Assembly: GCA_033782935.1 (NCBI GenBank)
Contig: JAWQEG010001559.1
Coordinates: forward strand, 1,491,001 to 1,555,000
Reading direction: 5' to 3'
Length of the DNA: 64,000 nt
Source of the DNA: Petrolisthes cinctipes
Taxonomy: Eukaryota > Arthropoda > Malacostraca > Decapoda > Porcellanidae
A program made the position numbers and the translations under genes. The notes under the pieces are model-generated. The model did not search any database and was not told where the DNA came from. It saw only the letters and a list, made by a program, of their open reading frames with translations. Below, piece after piece: positions 19,342 through 30,400 of the stretch (the first letter of the stretch is position 1; each line of letters begins with the position of its first letter).

Positions 19342-19396
19342 TTGGCTATATGCCTCTGGTCGATAGCCAAGAAATCCAACAAGCAAGCAAGCAAGC
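19342..19396 (+). promoter_or_regulatory. 3' UTR stem-loop and short-repeat tail
   Basis: TTGGCTAT (19342-19349) pairs perfectly with ATAGCCAA (19363-19370) around a 13-base loop, and the tail is four AAGC. A 3' stem-loop followed by short tandem repeats is how many LINEs mark the RNA end recognised by their reverse transcriptase. Unit 2 has one mismatch in the stem (TTAGCTAT at 25398-25405 against 25419-25426). Confidence 0.6.
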
Positions 19397-20074
19397 AAAA
19401 AGGACACACATTCGTCCAGACTTTGTTCAGTCAAGACCTCGTCCTCTCTGTGCACAGCAACAACAGACACCAGTATTGTTCGTGGAGTTACCTTGGTGTA
19501 CCGAGGCCTCTTACCGGCAGTACTCTGTTGTTTCTCTGCCCTGTGTAAAGTAATTAAGTAAAGTAAATTTGCAGCGTTTTGCTGCACTGCTGTGTACACC
19601 TTCAGTGATTTGTTTTTTGCTGGAGGACAACCAGTAGTATATGGTAGCTAGTAGTTAGTTGTTCCCCACACCAGACCCGCAGCACTCACTGCCTCAGGGG
19701 AAACCCTGTGGTAGGGGGGCCCAGTAGTCTGGTGCGTCATTTGGGCACCTCTTTTTCTTGAACTACTTTTTCTTCTATATTTTCCGTGCGACCTCCTGGG
19801 CCTACGGTTGTCTCTTGGCTGAGCAACGGTATTCGCTTGGGAGGTGGGTTCCTACTACACCACCCCTCGCATTAGGCAGGTTCGGTGGTGGGGAAGTTCC
19901 TTCCGCACAAACTCCGATCCCCTAGCTGGTACTGGAGAACGCCGCCAGGCTACCACTAGGGGGGGGCGAGTAAAGGTAACTTTTATTCCCTAAATTATTG
20001 TCCATTTTTGGGGGTTGATACAATAGTTAAGGGAGGTAGGTGAGTGTGCGAGGAGAGGGGTCGGACGTAGTCCG

Positions 20075-21439
20075 ATGCCCCGGATGGATGAACCCCCGAC
20101 TAGCCTCCCTCCTCCTCAAGGAGGGAGGTTAACGACCAAGGACCAAACTAGGACAATGGCTGACAGTAATGGAACCCCTACGGCAGACAGACAAAGACAA
20201 CCTGATGTTAAAATTCCTCCAATGAATGCTCGTTATGTAAATATTAGATGTGTAGATGAGGGTCAGTCTCTCAAAAACTTTAACCCCTTTATCGTCAAAA
20301 AGGTCCTTGATGGTCAAGTGGGTGGCAGTCTTGCTGCTGCTAACAAGTTGCGTGATGGTAGTATCCTGGTGAAAGTACTGCAGGCATCCCAGGTTAAGGA
20401 TCTCCTTAAACTGACGCAAATTCATAACTTTAAGGTGAAAGCCACCATTCCAGTGGGGCCGAATACCTGTAAGGGCGTCATTTTCCATAGGGATTTGGCC
20501 GCTCTGGATGAGGCTGAAATTTTGGAAGGAATGAAGGACCAAGGCGTTGTTGATGTTCAAAGTATGACCAGGATGAGAGAGAACAAGAGAGAGAAATTTG
20601 GCTTGTGTTTCCTGACTTTTGCTTCAGCCCAGATTCCGGAAACAGTAAAGATTGGATATGAAATTGTTCACGTTAGACCATACATTCAGAAACCGATGCG
20701 TTGTTTCCGCTGCCAGAAATTCGGACACACAGCATTGAGGTGCTTCAATAAAGATTCATTCACTTGTGCTAAATGTGCAGGTAGGCACGAGACTGAGTTG
20801 TGTTCAGAGACAGTCTTCAGGTGTGCTAATTGTGGCGGCCCCCACCAGGCAAGTGCAGGTGACTGCAGGAGCCTTAAAGTGGAGACTGAAGCAATGGCAT
20901 ACATGAGGGCTCATGATGTTAGTTATGGTGAGGCAAAGAGGAAGGTGGAGGGGGTTAACCAAACTCCCACAGTTTCCTATGCTGCAGCTATAACTGGCAA
21001 CACTGCTCCTGTAACTACAGCAAATGTTAACGTGGCTATCCAAGCTAAAGATAATGAAATTAAAGACTTGAAGGATACTGTAAACAAATTAACGCTGCTA
21101 GTAGAAAGTTTGACAAAGAAATTAGAAGTTGTTGAATCAACCCAGCAAAAGAAGCACCACAAGGCTGATGACACCGTATCAGCTTCAAAATCTCATGTTC
21201 TCGCTCAGGTGACTCCCATGAAGCCTACATCCGGGAGTCGTCCGGTTCGTCGCGAGACGAGCCGTTCGAGGACTGGCTCTGTACCTCATGGAGAGGAACA
21301 GGCGATGGAGACTACCGTCGCGAAACCTGCCCGCGGGAGGTCCCCGGGAAGTGCAGAGGAGGAAGAGGGTCTTCCCTCCCAGCACAAAAAGGTTCGGCCA
21401 GACGAACAAGGCTCCAAGAAACCCCATAAACAGCGATAA
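20075..21439 (+). CDS. Array LINE ORF1, unit 2
   Basis: 454 residues. Differs from unit 1 at two positions by eye: Gly232 to Ala, next to the first Cys of the second knuckle (CAKC instead of CGKC), and Ile300 to Val. All nine Cys and three His zinc ligands are kept, so it should be functional. Confidence 0.92.
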   Translation: MPRMDEPPTSLPPPQGGRLTTKDQTRTMADSNGTPTADRQRQPDVKIPPMNARYVNIRCVDEGQSLKNFNPFIVKKVLDGQVGGSLAAANKLRDGSILVKVLQASQVKDLLKLTQIHNFKVKATIPVGPNTCKGVIFHRDLAALDEAEILEGMKDQGVVDVQSMTRMRENKREKFGLCFLTFASAQIPETVKIGYEIVHVRPYIQKPMRCFRCQKFGHTALRCFNKDSFTCAKCAGRHETELCSETVFRCANCGGPHQASAGDCRSLKVETEAMAYMRAHDVSYGEAKRKVEGVNQTPTVSYAAAITGNTAPVTTANVNVAIQAKDNEIKDLKDTVNKLTLLVESLTKKLEVVESTQQKKHHKADDTVSASKSHVLAQVTPMKPTSGSRPVRRETSRSRTGSVPHGEEQAMETTVAKPARGRSPGSAEEEEGLPSQHKKVRPDEQGSKKPHKQR

Positions 21440-24400
21440 TCTTCGCGCTAACCATACTCCAATGGAACTGTCGAAGTCTTAGAGCTAGATTAAATGAACT
21501 TAAACTTTTGGCTTGTTCTTACGCTGCCGATATTATTGCCCTTCAGGAAACTCATCTGAACGACCAAGTCGAAGACGAGGTTGTTCAGCTTCGGAACTAC
21601 AAGTTAATTAGGAGGGACCGTGGGGGGAGGGGTGGAGGTGGAGTGGCAATCTACATCCGCCATAACCTCCCTTTCACTGATGTGCCCTGTAATTTTCCTC
21701 TGGAAAGTGTCGCTTGCAGAGTAAAATTCGGTGGCACCTACCTGACTATCTGTTCTGTCTACTGTCCTCCTGATACAGTAACTTATGATGATGTTTTTGA
21801 TCTACAGGACAGTCTGCCCTGTAGAAAATTAATTGTAGGTGATTTTAATGCTCATCATACGTTATGGGGTTCCCTGCAGGATGACAGAAAGGGGGAACAG
21901 ATGGCTAGGCTAATCAGTGATTCCAATTTGGTTCTTCTGAACGACGGTAGTCCGACGAGAGTTGATGATAATACTGGTAATTTTAGCGTTCTTGACCTAT
22001 CTCTGGTCTCCCCATCCATTGCAGCCTCTTGCCAGTGGCTACCCATTGATGACTCATTGGGAAGTGACCATTTTCCTATTGTGATTAAATTTAAAAGCGA
22101 CACTATTAAAGAGCCTTCAGCACCTAAATTTAACGTAAAAAAAGCAGACTGGGTGTCCTTCACAAAGGGTGTCAATATTGAAATTGTTGGAGAAACCATT
22201 GATGATAAAGTAAATAATATTCAAGATAATATCCTCAAAGCCGCAATGGCAACAATTCCTAAGACTTCGGTAGATAGCGCAAAGCATAGAGTTCCATGGT
22301 GGACGCCAGATTGCCGCAGGGTACTGTGTGAGAGGAATAGAGCCTACAGGCTTTTCAAAAATCGCATTAGTGATGAGAACTTTCGCAAGTATAAACTTGC
22401 GAGAGCTAGGGCTCGTCGAACCATCAGACAAGCCAAACGAGACTCCTGGCGATGCTTTGTCTCTAGTATCAATAGTGAAACATCAATTTCCCAAGTCTGG
22501 TCCACTGTAAGAAAATTGAATAAGAAAAAAATATCTAATAAAATTACCAACATCACTTTTAATAACATCAATTATGACGAACCTAGAGACATTGCTAACG
22601 CCCTCGCCAGGCAGTTCTCTTTTGCTAGCAGCTCTGAAAATTACCATCCAGCTTTCCTGCCCATCAAGGAAGCATCAGAGCTGCAGCATATTGACTTTGC
22701 CACAGGAGATGAATTAGATTACAACAGTGATCTAACAATGCAAGAGCTTGTCCAAGCCCTAGGAGCCTGTAGTGGGACATCCCCAGGACCCGATGAGATT
22801 CGGTATGAGATGATAAAGCATCTTGATCATGATTCCATGGTCAAGATGTTGCAAGTGTTTAACGAGATTTGGAGGGGTCACACCTTTCCAAACTCGTGGC
22901 ACTTTGCACATGTCATTCCCATACCGAAAGGAGGGGGGGACCCCAGATCGACTTCATCGTATCGCCCTATTGCGCTCACAAGTTGCTTATGCAAGGTCAT
23001 GGAACGAATTGTTAATCGTAGGCTATTGCATTTTTTAAATTCCAGGAATTTGCTGGTTGACGAGCAGTGTGGCTTCCGTAAAGGTCGCCAGACGCTCGAT
23101 CAGCTAGTAAACCTGGAAGTTCAAATTCAAGAGGCATTTGCCAAAAAACAATTTTTGATTGCAGTATTTTTAGACATTGAAAAAGCCTACGACATGACTT
23201 GGCGACATGGCCTCCTCAGGAAACTATATGCGATGGGATTACGCGGTAACCTGCCCTTTTTTGTTAAGAATTTCATTTCTGACAGAACTTTCTCTGTCAA
23301 GCTTTTTTCGGACACAGTCACTTTCTCGGACATATTTGTCCAGGCAAATGGGGTGCCCCAGGGGAGTGTTCTGTCTCCGACCTTATTTCTATGTATGATC
23401 AATGACATTCCACCAGCTCCTCCTCGAAATCTTAAATACTCACTGTACGCCGACGACTGTGCGATATGGCACTCCAGCTGTAATGCAGAGTTTTCGGCAA
23501 CTCGGATCCAATTGGCACTGGATTTGATTCACAATTGGGGCCTCCAGTGGGGTTTTAAGTTTTCAGTAAGAAAGAGTGTAGGGGTTATTTTCACTCATAG
23601 GAAGAAGCCAGACGTCAGGCTGACTATGGGTGTCAACCCCCTACCTATTCAAAATTCGACTAAATTTCTTGGACTGCATTTTGACAGTCGACTGACATGG
23701 CGAGTCCATGTCAGTCAGTTAAAAATTAAATGTTTAAAAGCACTCAATTTGCTGAAGTGCATTTCTGGTACTCAATGGGGAGCAGATAGGAAGTCATTGC
23801 TAATGCTATATAAATCCCTGATTAGATCTAGAGTAGATTATGGGTCAATAGTGTATGGTTCGGCATCTGAGTCTGTGTTGAAAGGTTTGGATGTTGTGCA
23901 GAATGCGTGTTTGCGTGTGTGTCTTGGAGCCCTACGTTGCACTCGAATCGAGCGTCTAGAGGTGGAGTCACAAGTGCCTCCCCTCCGATTGAGACGAGAT
24001 CAACTACTATTAGTATACTGTGCTAAGAAATCCAGGGTGCCGAGTCATCTTCCCGGGAATGCCCTGCTACGGCAACAGCACCCGGGGGGCCATGGCGCTA
24101 GGCCCCTGGCAGAGGGACCGAGTCGTCCGTCCGGGAACCCCTGCGCCCCAGGGGGCACTGGCGTGAGGCCAATGGGGACCAGGCCCCAAGTTCAGGTACC
24201 CGGGGAGCCGAGTCATCCTCCCGGTAATGCCTTGGTGAGGCATTTGCAGCCGGGGGGCCATGGCGATAGGCCCCCGGAAGGGCCGAGTTATCCGCCTGGG
24301 CGTCGCACGGCCCCGGAGGGCACTGGCGTGAGGTCCCTCAGAGCAAGACTCCACGACCTCGTAGAGTGTGTCGGTATAGAATTATCAACAATCGATTCCC

Positions 24401-25359
24401 TGGTTTTAGTAAATATTGCACCCTGGGTAACACCCCCCTTCACTATTGTGGATTCCTGGCTGCCAGGGGTTAAATCCCGGGTGCCGGAGGTGGAGGTACA
24501 CCAGAGGTTTCGTGAGATAATTGTTCAACATCTTTCATATTTCCATCTGTATACCGACGGTTCCAAGACGGATGAATGTGTGGGTGCAGGTGTATGGTCG
24601 ACTGAATGTCAGTTAAGATTCAGACTGCCGATTCATACATCTATTTTTCTTGCTGAACTTTTTGCTATTAATAAAGCTTTGGATTTTGCCCTATCGACGA
24701 CCCACGATAGGATAGTTATTTTTACAGATTCATTAAGTTCACTTCAAGCTATTAAATCCTTAAATACAACTAACAACGAAATACAGGGTAATATCATTAG
24801 TAAGCTGTTTTGTGCCAATAAATCAATCAAGCTAATATGGGTACCTTCACATTATGGTATCTATGGCAATGAACAGGCTGATATACTAGCCGGGTCAACT
24901 GTTGATCTGGACATTAGCATAGTCCGTACGGATCTCAGGTGTTTTGTTTCCCTCATTAAGTCTCGAATTCATCTCCTGTGGCAAAGGCAGTGGACCAGAT
25001 TAAACATCAACAATAAAGTAAGAAAAATTATTGAACCCTGGGCTACGTCATCATGGCGTAGTCGCAGGGACGAGGTGGTGTTGGCTCGTCTTAGGGTCAA
25101 TGCCACATGGTTCACCCACCTTGAACCCTATGTCAATAGACAATTTCCCCCCGAGTGCCAAGTATGTAACTCTATAATGTCCATCAGTCACTCAATAATG
25201 TTTTGTACAAAATTTGAACATCAAAGAAGAAAAATAAAACAATATTTTCAAGTAAAGAAAATGGCTTTCACCATAGAAAATATTCTGTCAGATGACAAGA
25301 ATATTATAAACAAACTAATGAGTTTTCTGAGGGAGACAAAACTTTATGACCTTATATAG
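21430..25359 (+). CDS. Array LINE ORF2, unit 2 (class B C-terminus)
   Basis: Full length, all catalytic residues kept. About a dozen substitutions from unit 1 over the first 1,160 residues (for example Glu32 to Lys, Ser64 to Pro, Gly137 to Ser, Leu635 to Pro, Ile1048 to Leu). The C-terminal patch 24997-25263 is class B: LNINNKVRKII, then CQVCNSIMSISHSIMFC, and the end reads LMSFLRE instead of LLSFLRE. Zinc ligands are unchanged. The reading frame opens at 21430; there is no in-frame ATG until 21901 (Met132), which lies after the endonuclease Asp/Asn residues, so that ATG cannot start an active enzyme. Confidence 0.93.
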   Translation, partial: TAIIFALTILQWNCRSLRARLNELKLLACSYAADIIALQETHLNDQVEDEVVQLRNYKLIRRDRGGRGGGGVAIYIRHNLPFTDVPCNFPLESVACRVKFGGTYLTICSVYCPPDTVTYDDVFDLQDSLPCRKLIVGDFNAHHTLWGSLQDDRKGEQMARLISDSNLVLLNDGSPTRVDDNTGNFSVLDLSLVSPSIAASCQWLPIDDSLGSDHFPIVIKFKSDTIKEPSAPKFNVKKADWVSFTKGVNIEIVGETIDDKVNNIQDNILKAAMATIPKTSVDSAKHRVPWWTPDCRRVLCERNRAYRLFKNRISDENFRKYKLARARARRTIRQAKRDSWRCFVSSINSETSISQVWSTVRKLNKKKISNKITNITFNNINYDEPRDIANALARQFSFASSSENYHPAFLPIKEASELQHIDFATGDELDYNSDLTMQELVQALGACSGTSPGPDEIRYEMIKHLDHDSMVKMLQVFNEIWRGHTFPNSWHFAHVIPIPKGGGDPRSTSSYRPIALTSCLCKVMERIVNRRLLHFLNSRNLLVDEQCGFRKGRQTLDQLVNLEVQIQEAFAKKQFLIAVFLDIEKAYDMTWRHGLLRKLYAMGLRGNLPFFVKNFISDRTFSVKLFSDTVTFSDIFVQANGVPQGSVLSPTLFLCMINDIPPAPPRNLKYSLYADDCAIWHSSCNAEFSATRIQLALDLIHNWGLQWGFKFSVRKSVGVIFTHRKKPDVRLTMGVNPLPIQNSTKFLGLHFDSRLTWRVHVSQLKIKCLKALNLLKCISGTQWGADRKSLLMLYKSLIRSRVDYGSIVYGSASESVLKGLDVVQNACLRVCLGALRCTRIERLEVESQVPPLRLRRDQLLLVYCAKKSRVPSHLPGNALLRQQHPGGHGARPLAEGPSRPSGNPCAPGGTGVRPMGTRPQVQVPGEPSHPPGNALVRHLQPGGHGDRPPEGPSYPPGRRTAPEGTGVRSLRARLHDLVECVGIELSTIDSLVLVNIAPWVTPPFTIVDSWLPGVKSRVPEVEVHQRFREIIVQHLSYFHLYTDGSKTDECVGAGVWSTECQLRFRLPIHTSIFLAELFAINKALDFALSTTHDRIVIFTDSLSSLQAIKSLNTTNNEIQGNIISKLFCANKSIKLIWVPSHYGIYGNEQADILAGSTVDLDISIVRTDLRCFVSLIKSRIHLLWQRQWTRLNINNKVRKIIEPWATSSWRSRRDEVVLARLRVNATWFTHLEPYVNRQFPPECQVCNSIMSISHSIMFCTKFEHQRRKIKQYFQVKKMAFTIENILSDDKNIINKLMSFLRETKLYDLI

Positions 25360-26124
25360 ATTGATATAATAAAATGGATCCAATGGCTTAATGACCTTTA
25401 GCTATATGCTTCTGGTTGATAGCCAAGAAATCCAACAAGTAGTAGTAAAAAGGACACATTATGCGTCCAGACTTTGTTCAGTCCAGACCTCGTCCTCTCT
25501 GTGCATAGCAACAACAGACACCAGTGCTGTTCGTGGAGTTACCTTGGTGTACCGAGGCCTCTTACCGGCAGTACTCTGTTGTTTCTTTGCCTTGGTAAAG
25601 TAATTAAGTAAAGTAAATTTGCAGCGTTTTGCTGCACTGCTGTGTACACCTTCAGTGATTTGTTTTTTGCTGGAGGACAACCAGTAGTTTATGGTAGCTA
25701 GTAGTTAGTTGTTCCCCACACCAGACCCGCAGCACTCACTGCCTCAGGGGAAACCCTGTGGTAGGGGGGCCCAGTAGTCTGGTGCGTCATTTGGGCACCT
25801 CTTTTTCTTAAACTACTTTTTCTTCTATATTTTCCGTGCGACCTCCTGGGCCTACGGTTGTCTCTTGGCTGAGCAACGGTATTCGCTTGGGAGGTGGGTT
25901 CCTACTACACCACCCCTCGCATTAGGCAGGTTCGGTGGTGGGGAAGTTCCTTCCGCACAAACTCCGATCCCCTAGCTGGTACTGGAGAACGCCGCCAGGC
26001 TACCACTAGGGGGGGGCGAGTAAAGGTAACTTTTATTCCCTAAATTATTGTCCATTTTTGGGGGTTGATACAATAGTTCAGGGAGGTAGGTGAGTGTGCG
26101 AGGAGAGGGGTCGGACGTAGTCCG

Positions 26125-27489
26125 ATGCCCCGGATGGATGAACCCCCGACTAGCCTCCCTCCTCCTCAAGGAGGGAGGTTAACGACCAAGGACCAAACTA
26201 GGACAATGGCTGACAATAATGGAACCCCTACGGCAGACAGACAAAGACAACCTGATGTTAAAATTCCTCCAATGAATGCTCGTTATGTAAATATTAGATG
26301 TGTTGATGAGGGTCAGTCTCTCAAAAACTTTAACCCCTTTATCGTCAAAAAGGTCCTTGATGGTCAAGTGGGTGGCAGTCTTGCTGCTGCTAACAAGTTG
26401 CGTGATGGTAGTATCCTGGTAAAAGTACTGAAGGCATCCCAGGTTAAGGATCTCCTTAAACTGACGCAAATTCATAACTTTAAGGTGAAAGCCACCATTC
26501 CAGTGGGGCCAAATACTTGTAAGGGCGTCATTTTCCATAGGGATTTGGCCGCTCTGGATGAGGCTGAAATTTTGGAAGGAATGAAGGACCAAGGCGTTGT
26601 TGATGTTCAAAGTATGACCAGGATGAGAGAGAACAAGAGAGAGAAATTTGGCTTGTGTTTCCTGACTTTTGCTTCAGCCCAGATTCCGGAAACAGTAAAG
26701 ATTGGATATGAAATTGTTCACGTTAGACCATACATTCAGAAACCGATGCGTTGTTTCCGTTGCCAGAAATTCGGACACACAGCATTGAGGTGCTTCAATA
26801 AAGATTCATTCACTTGTGGTAAATGTGCAGGTAGACACGAGACTGAGTTGTGTTCAGAGACAGTCTTCAGGTGTGCTAATTGTGGCGGCCCCCACCAGGC
26901 AAGTGCAGGTGACTGCAGGAGCCTTAAAGTGGAGACTGAAGCAATGACATACATGAGGGCTCATGATGTTAGTTATGGTGAGGCAAAGAGGAAGGTGGAG
27001 GGGGTTAACCAAACTCCCACAATTTCCTATGCTGCAGCTATAACTGGCAACACTGCTCCTGTAACTACAGCAAATGTTAACGTGGCTATCCAAGCTAAAG
27101 ATAATGAAATTAAAGACTTGAAGGATACTGTAAACAAATTAACGCTGCTAGTAGAAAGTTTGACAAAGAAATTAGAAGTTGTTGAATCAACCCAGCAAAA
27201 GAAGCACCACAAGGCTGATGATACCGTATCAGCTTCAAAATCTCATGTTCTCGCTCAGGTGACTCCCATGAAGCCTACATCCGGGAGTCGTCCGGTTCGT
27301 CGCGAGACGAGCCGTTCGAGGACTGGCTCTGTACCTCATGGAGAGGAACAGGCGATGGAGACTACCGTCGCGAAACCTGCCCGCGGGAGGTCCCCGGGAA
27401 GTGCAGAGGAGGAAGAGGGTCTTCCCTCCCAGCACAAAAAGGTTCGGCCAGACGAACAAGGCTCCAAGAAACCCCATAAACAGCGATAA
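26125..27489 (+). CDS. Array LINE ORF1, unit 3
   Basis: 454 residues, intact. Distinguishing residues are Asn31, Lys103 (VLKASQ) and Thr275. The first two are shared with units 4, 5 and 6. Zinc knuckles and coiled coil are as in unit 1. Confidence 0.92.
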   Translation: MPRMDEPPTSLPPPQGGRLTTKDQTRTMADNNGTPTADRQRQPDVKIPPMNARYVNIRCVDEGQSLKNFNPFIVKKVLDGQVGGSLAAANKLRDGSILVKVLKASQVKDLLKLTQIHNFKVKATIPVGPNTCKGVIFHRDLAALDEAEILEGMKDQGVVDVQSMTRMRENKREKFGLCFLTFASAQIPETVKIGYEIVHVRPYIQKPMRCFRCQKFGHTALRCFNKDSFTCGKCAGRHETELCSETVFRCANCGGPHQASAGDCRSLKVETEAMTYMRAHDVSYGEAKRKVEGVNQTPTISYAAAITGNTAPVTTANVNVAIQAKDNEIKDLKDTVNKLTLLVESLTKKLEVVESTQQKKHHKADDTVSASKSHVLAQVTPMKPTSGSRPVRRETSRSRTGSVPHGEEQAMETTVAKPARGRSPGSAEEEEGLPSQHKKVRPDEQGSKKPHKQR

Positions 27490-30400
27490 TCTTCGCGCTA
27501 ACCATACTCCAATGGAACTGTCGAAGTCTTAGAGCTAGATTAAATGAACTTAAACTTTTGGCTTGTTCTTACGCTGCCGATATTATTGCCCTTCAGGAAA
27601 CTCATCTGAACGACCAAGTCGAAGACGAGGTTGTTCAGCTTCGGAACTACAAGTTAATTAGGAGGGACCGTGGGGGGAGGGGTGGAGGTGGAGTGGCAAT
27701 CTACATCCGCCATAACCTCCCTTTCACTGATGTGCCCTGTAATTTTCCTCTGGAAAGTGTCGCTTGCAGAGTAAAATTCGGTGGCACCTACCTGACTATC
27801 TGTTCTGTCTACTGTCCTCCTGATACAGTAACTTATGATGATGTTTTTGATCTACAGGACAGTCTGCCCTGTAGAAAATTAATTGTAGGTGATTTTAATG
27901 CTCATCATACGTTATGGGGTTCCCTGCAGGATGACAGAAAGGGGGAACAGATGGCTAGGCTAATCAGTGATTCCAATTTGGTTCTTCTGAACGACGGTAG
28001 TCCGACGAGAGTTGATGATAATACTGGTAATTTTAGCGTTCTTGACCTATCTCTGGTCTCCCCATCAATTGCAGCCTCTTGCCAGTGGCTACCCATTGAT
28101 GACTCATTGGGAAGTGACCATTTTCCTATTGTGATTAAATTTAAAAGCGACACTATTAAAGAGCCTTCAGCACCTAAATTTAACGTAAAAAAAGCAGACT
28201 GGGTGTCCTTCACAAAGGGTGTCAATATTGAAATTGTTGGAGAAACCATTGATGATAAAGTAAATAATATTCAAGATAATATCCTCAAAGCCGCAATGGC
28301 AACAATTCCTAAGACTTCGGTAGATAGCGCAAAGCATAGAGTTCCATGGTGGACGCCAGATTGCCGCAGGGTACTGTGTGAGAGGAATAGAGCCTACAGG
28401 CTTTTCAAAAATCGCATTAGTGATGAGAACTTTCGCAAGTATAAACTTGCGAGAGCTAGGGCTCGTCGAACCATCAGACAAGCCAAACGAGACTCCTGGC
28501 GATGCTTTGTCTCTAGTATCAACAGTGAAACATCAATTTCCCAAGTCTGGTCCACTGTAAGAAAATTAAATAAGAAAAAAATATCTAATAAAATTACCAA
28601 CATCACTTTTAATAACATCAATTATGACGAACCTAGAGACATTGCTAACGCCCTCGCCAGGCAGTTCTCTTTTGCTAGCAGCTCTGAAAATTACCATCCA
28701 GCTTTCCTGCCCATCAAGGAAGCATCAGAGCTGCAGCATATTGACTTTGCCACAGGAGATGAATTAGATTACAACAGTGATCTAACAATGCAAGAGCTTG
28801 TCCAAGCCCTAGGAGCCTGTAGTGGGACATCCCCAGGACCCGATGAGATTCGGTATGAGATGATAAAGCATCTTGATCATGATTCCATGGTCAAGATGTT
28901 GCAGGTGTTTAACGAGATTTGGAGGGGTCACACCTTTCCAAACTCGTGGCACTTTGCACATGTCATTCCCATACCGAAAGGAGGGGGGGACCCCAGATCG
29001 ACTTCATCGTATCGCCCTATTGCGCTCACAAGTTGCTTATGCAAGGTTATGGAACGAATTGTTAATCGTAGGCTATTGCATTTTTTAAATTCCAGGAATT
29101 TGCTGGTTGACGAGCAGTGTGGCTTCCGTAAAGGTCGCCAGACGCTCGATCAGCTAGTGAACCTGGAAGTTCAAATTCAAGAGGCATTTGCCAAAAAACA
29201 ATTTTTGATTGCAGTATTTTTAGACATTGAAAAAGCCTACGACATGACTTGGCGACATGGCCTCCTCAGGAAACTATATGCGATGGGATTACGCGGTAAC
29301 CTGCCCTTTTTTGTTAAGAATTTCATTTCTGACAGAACTTTCTCTGTCAAGCTTTTTTCGGACACAGTCACTTTCTCGGACATATTTGTCCAGGCAAATG
29401 GGGTGCCCCAGGGGAGTGTTCTGTCTCCGACCTTATTTCTATGTATGATCAATGACATTCTACCAGCTCCTCCTCGAAATCTTAAATACTCACTGTACGC
29501 CGACGACTGTGCGATATGGCACTCCAGCTGTAATGCAGAGTTTTCGGCAACTCGGATCCAATTGGCACTGGATTTGATTCACAATTGGGGCCTCCAGTGG
29601 GGTTTTAAGTTTTCAGTAAGAAAGAGTGTAGGGGTTATTTTCACTCATAGGAAGAAGCCAGACGTCAGGCTGACTATGGGTGTCAACCCCCTACCTATTC
29701 AAAATTCGACTAAATTTCTTGGACTGCATTTTGACAGTCGACTGACATGGCGAGTCCATGTCAGTCAGTTAAAAATTAAATGTTTAAAAGCACTCAATTT
29801 GCTGAAGTGCATTTCTGGTACTCAATGGGGAGCAGATAGGAAGTCATTGCTAATGCTATATAAATCCCTGATTAGATCTAGAGTAGATTATGGGTCAATA
29901 GTGTATGGTTCGGCATCTGAGTCTGTGTTGAAAGGTTTGGATGTTGTACAGAATGCGTGTTTGCGTGTGTGTCTTGGAGCCCTACGTTGCACTCGAATCG
30001 AGCGTCTAGAGGTGGAGTCACAAGTGCCTCCCCTCCGATTGAGACGAGATCAACTACTATTAGTATATTGTGCTAAGAAATCCAGGGTGCCGAGTCATCT
30101 TCCCGGGAATGCCTTGCTACGGCAACAGCACCCGGGGGGCCATGGCGCTAGGCCCCTGGCAGAGGGACCGAGTCGTCCGTCCGGGAACCCCTGCGCCCCA
30201 GGGGGCACTGGCGTGAGGCCAATGGGGACCAGGCCCCAAGTTCAGGTACCCGGGGAGCCGAGTCATCCTCCCGGTAATGCCTTGGTGAGGCATTTGCAGC
30301 CGGGGGGCCATGGCGATAGGCCCCCGGAAGGGCCGAGTTATCCGCCTGGGCATCGCACGGCCCCGGAGGGTACTGGCGTGAGGTCCCTCAGAGCAAGACT

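Larger units (their letters stand above)
13341..19396 (+). mobile_element. Array LINE unit 1 (I-superclade), complete
   Basis: Complete 6,056-base unit. The 5' end AAAAAGGACAC is set by comparing the junction with foreign DNA at 13341 to the junctions inside the array: all begin with the same five A and GGAC. It has a 5' UTR of 678 bases, ORF1 (14019-15383), ORF2 (15374-19303), and a 93-base 3' UTR with AATAAA at 19312-19317, a stem-loop, and four copies of AAGC (19381-19396). The next unit starts at 19397 without spacer. The 5' end is of the ACACATTCG type, shared with unit 2. Confidence 0.93.
19397..25446 (+). mobile_element. Array LINE unit 2, complete
   Basis: 6,050 bases, starting directly on the tail of unit 1. 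Its 5' UTR matches unit 1. Its 3' UTR is of a second type: TGACCTTTAGCT and CTTCTGGTTGAT instead of TGATCTTTGGCT and CCTCTGGTCGAT, with an AAGTAGTAGT tail instead of AAGC repeats. Unit 8 has nearly the same 3' UTR type. Confidence 0.93.

Noticed and set aside
19371..19401. Telomeric repeat at unit junctions
   Set aside because: The tails are AAGC or AGT repeats, not TTAGG or TTAGGG, so a direct telomere link is not supported by the junction sequence.
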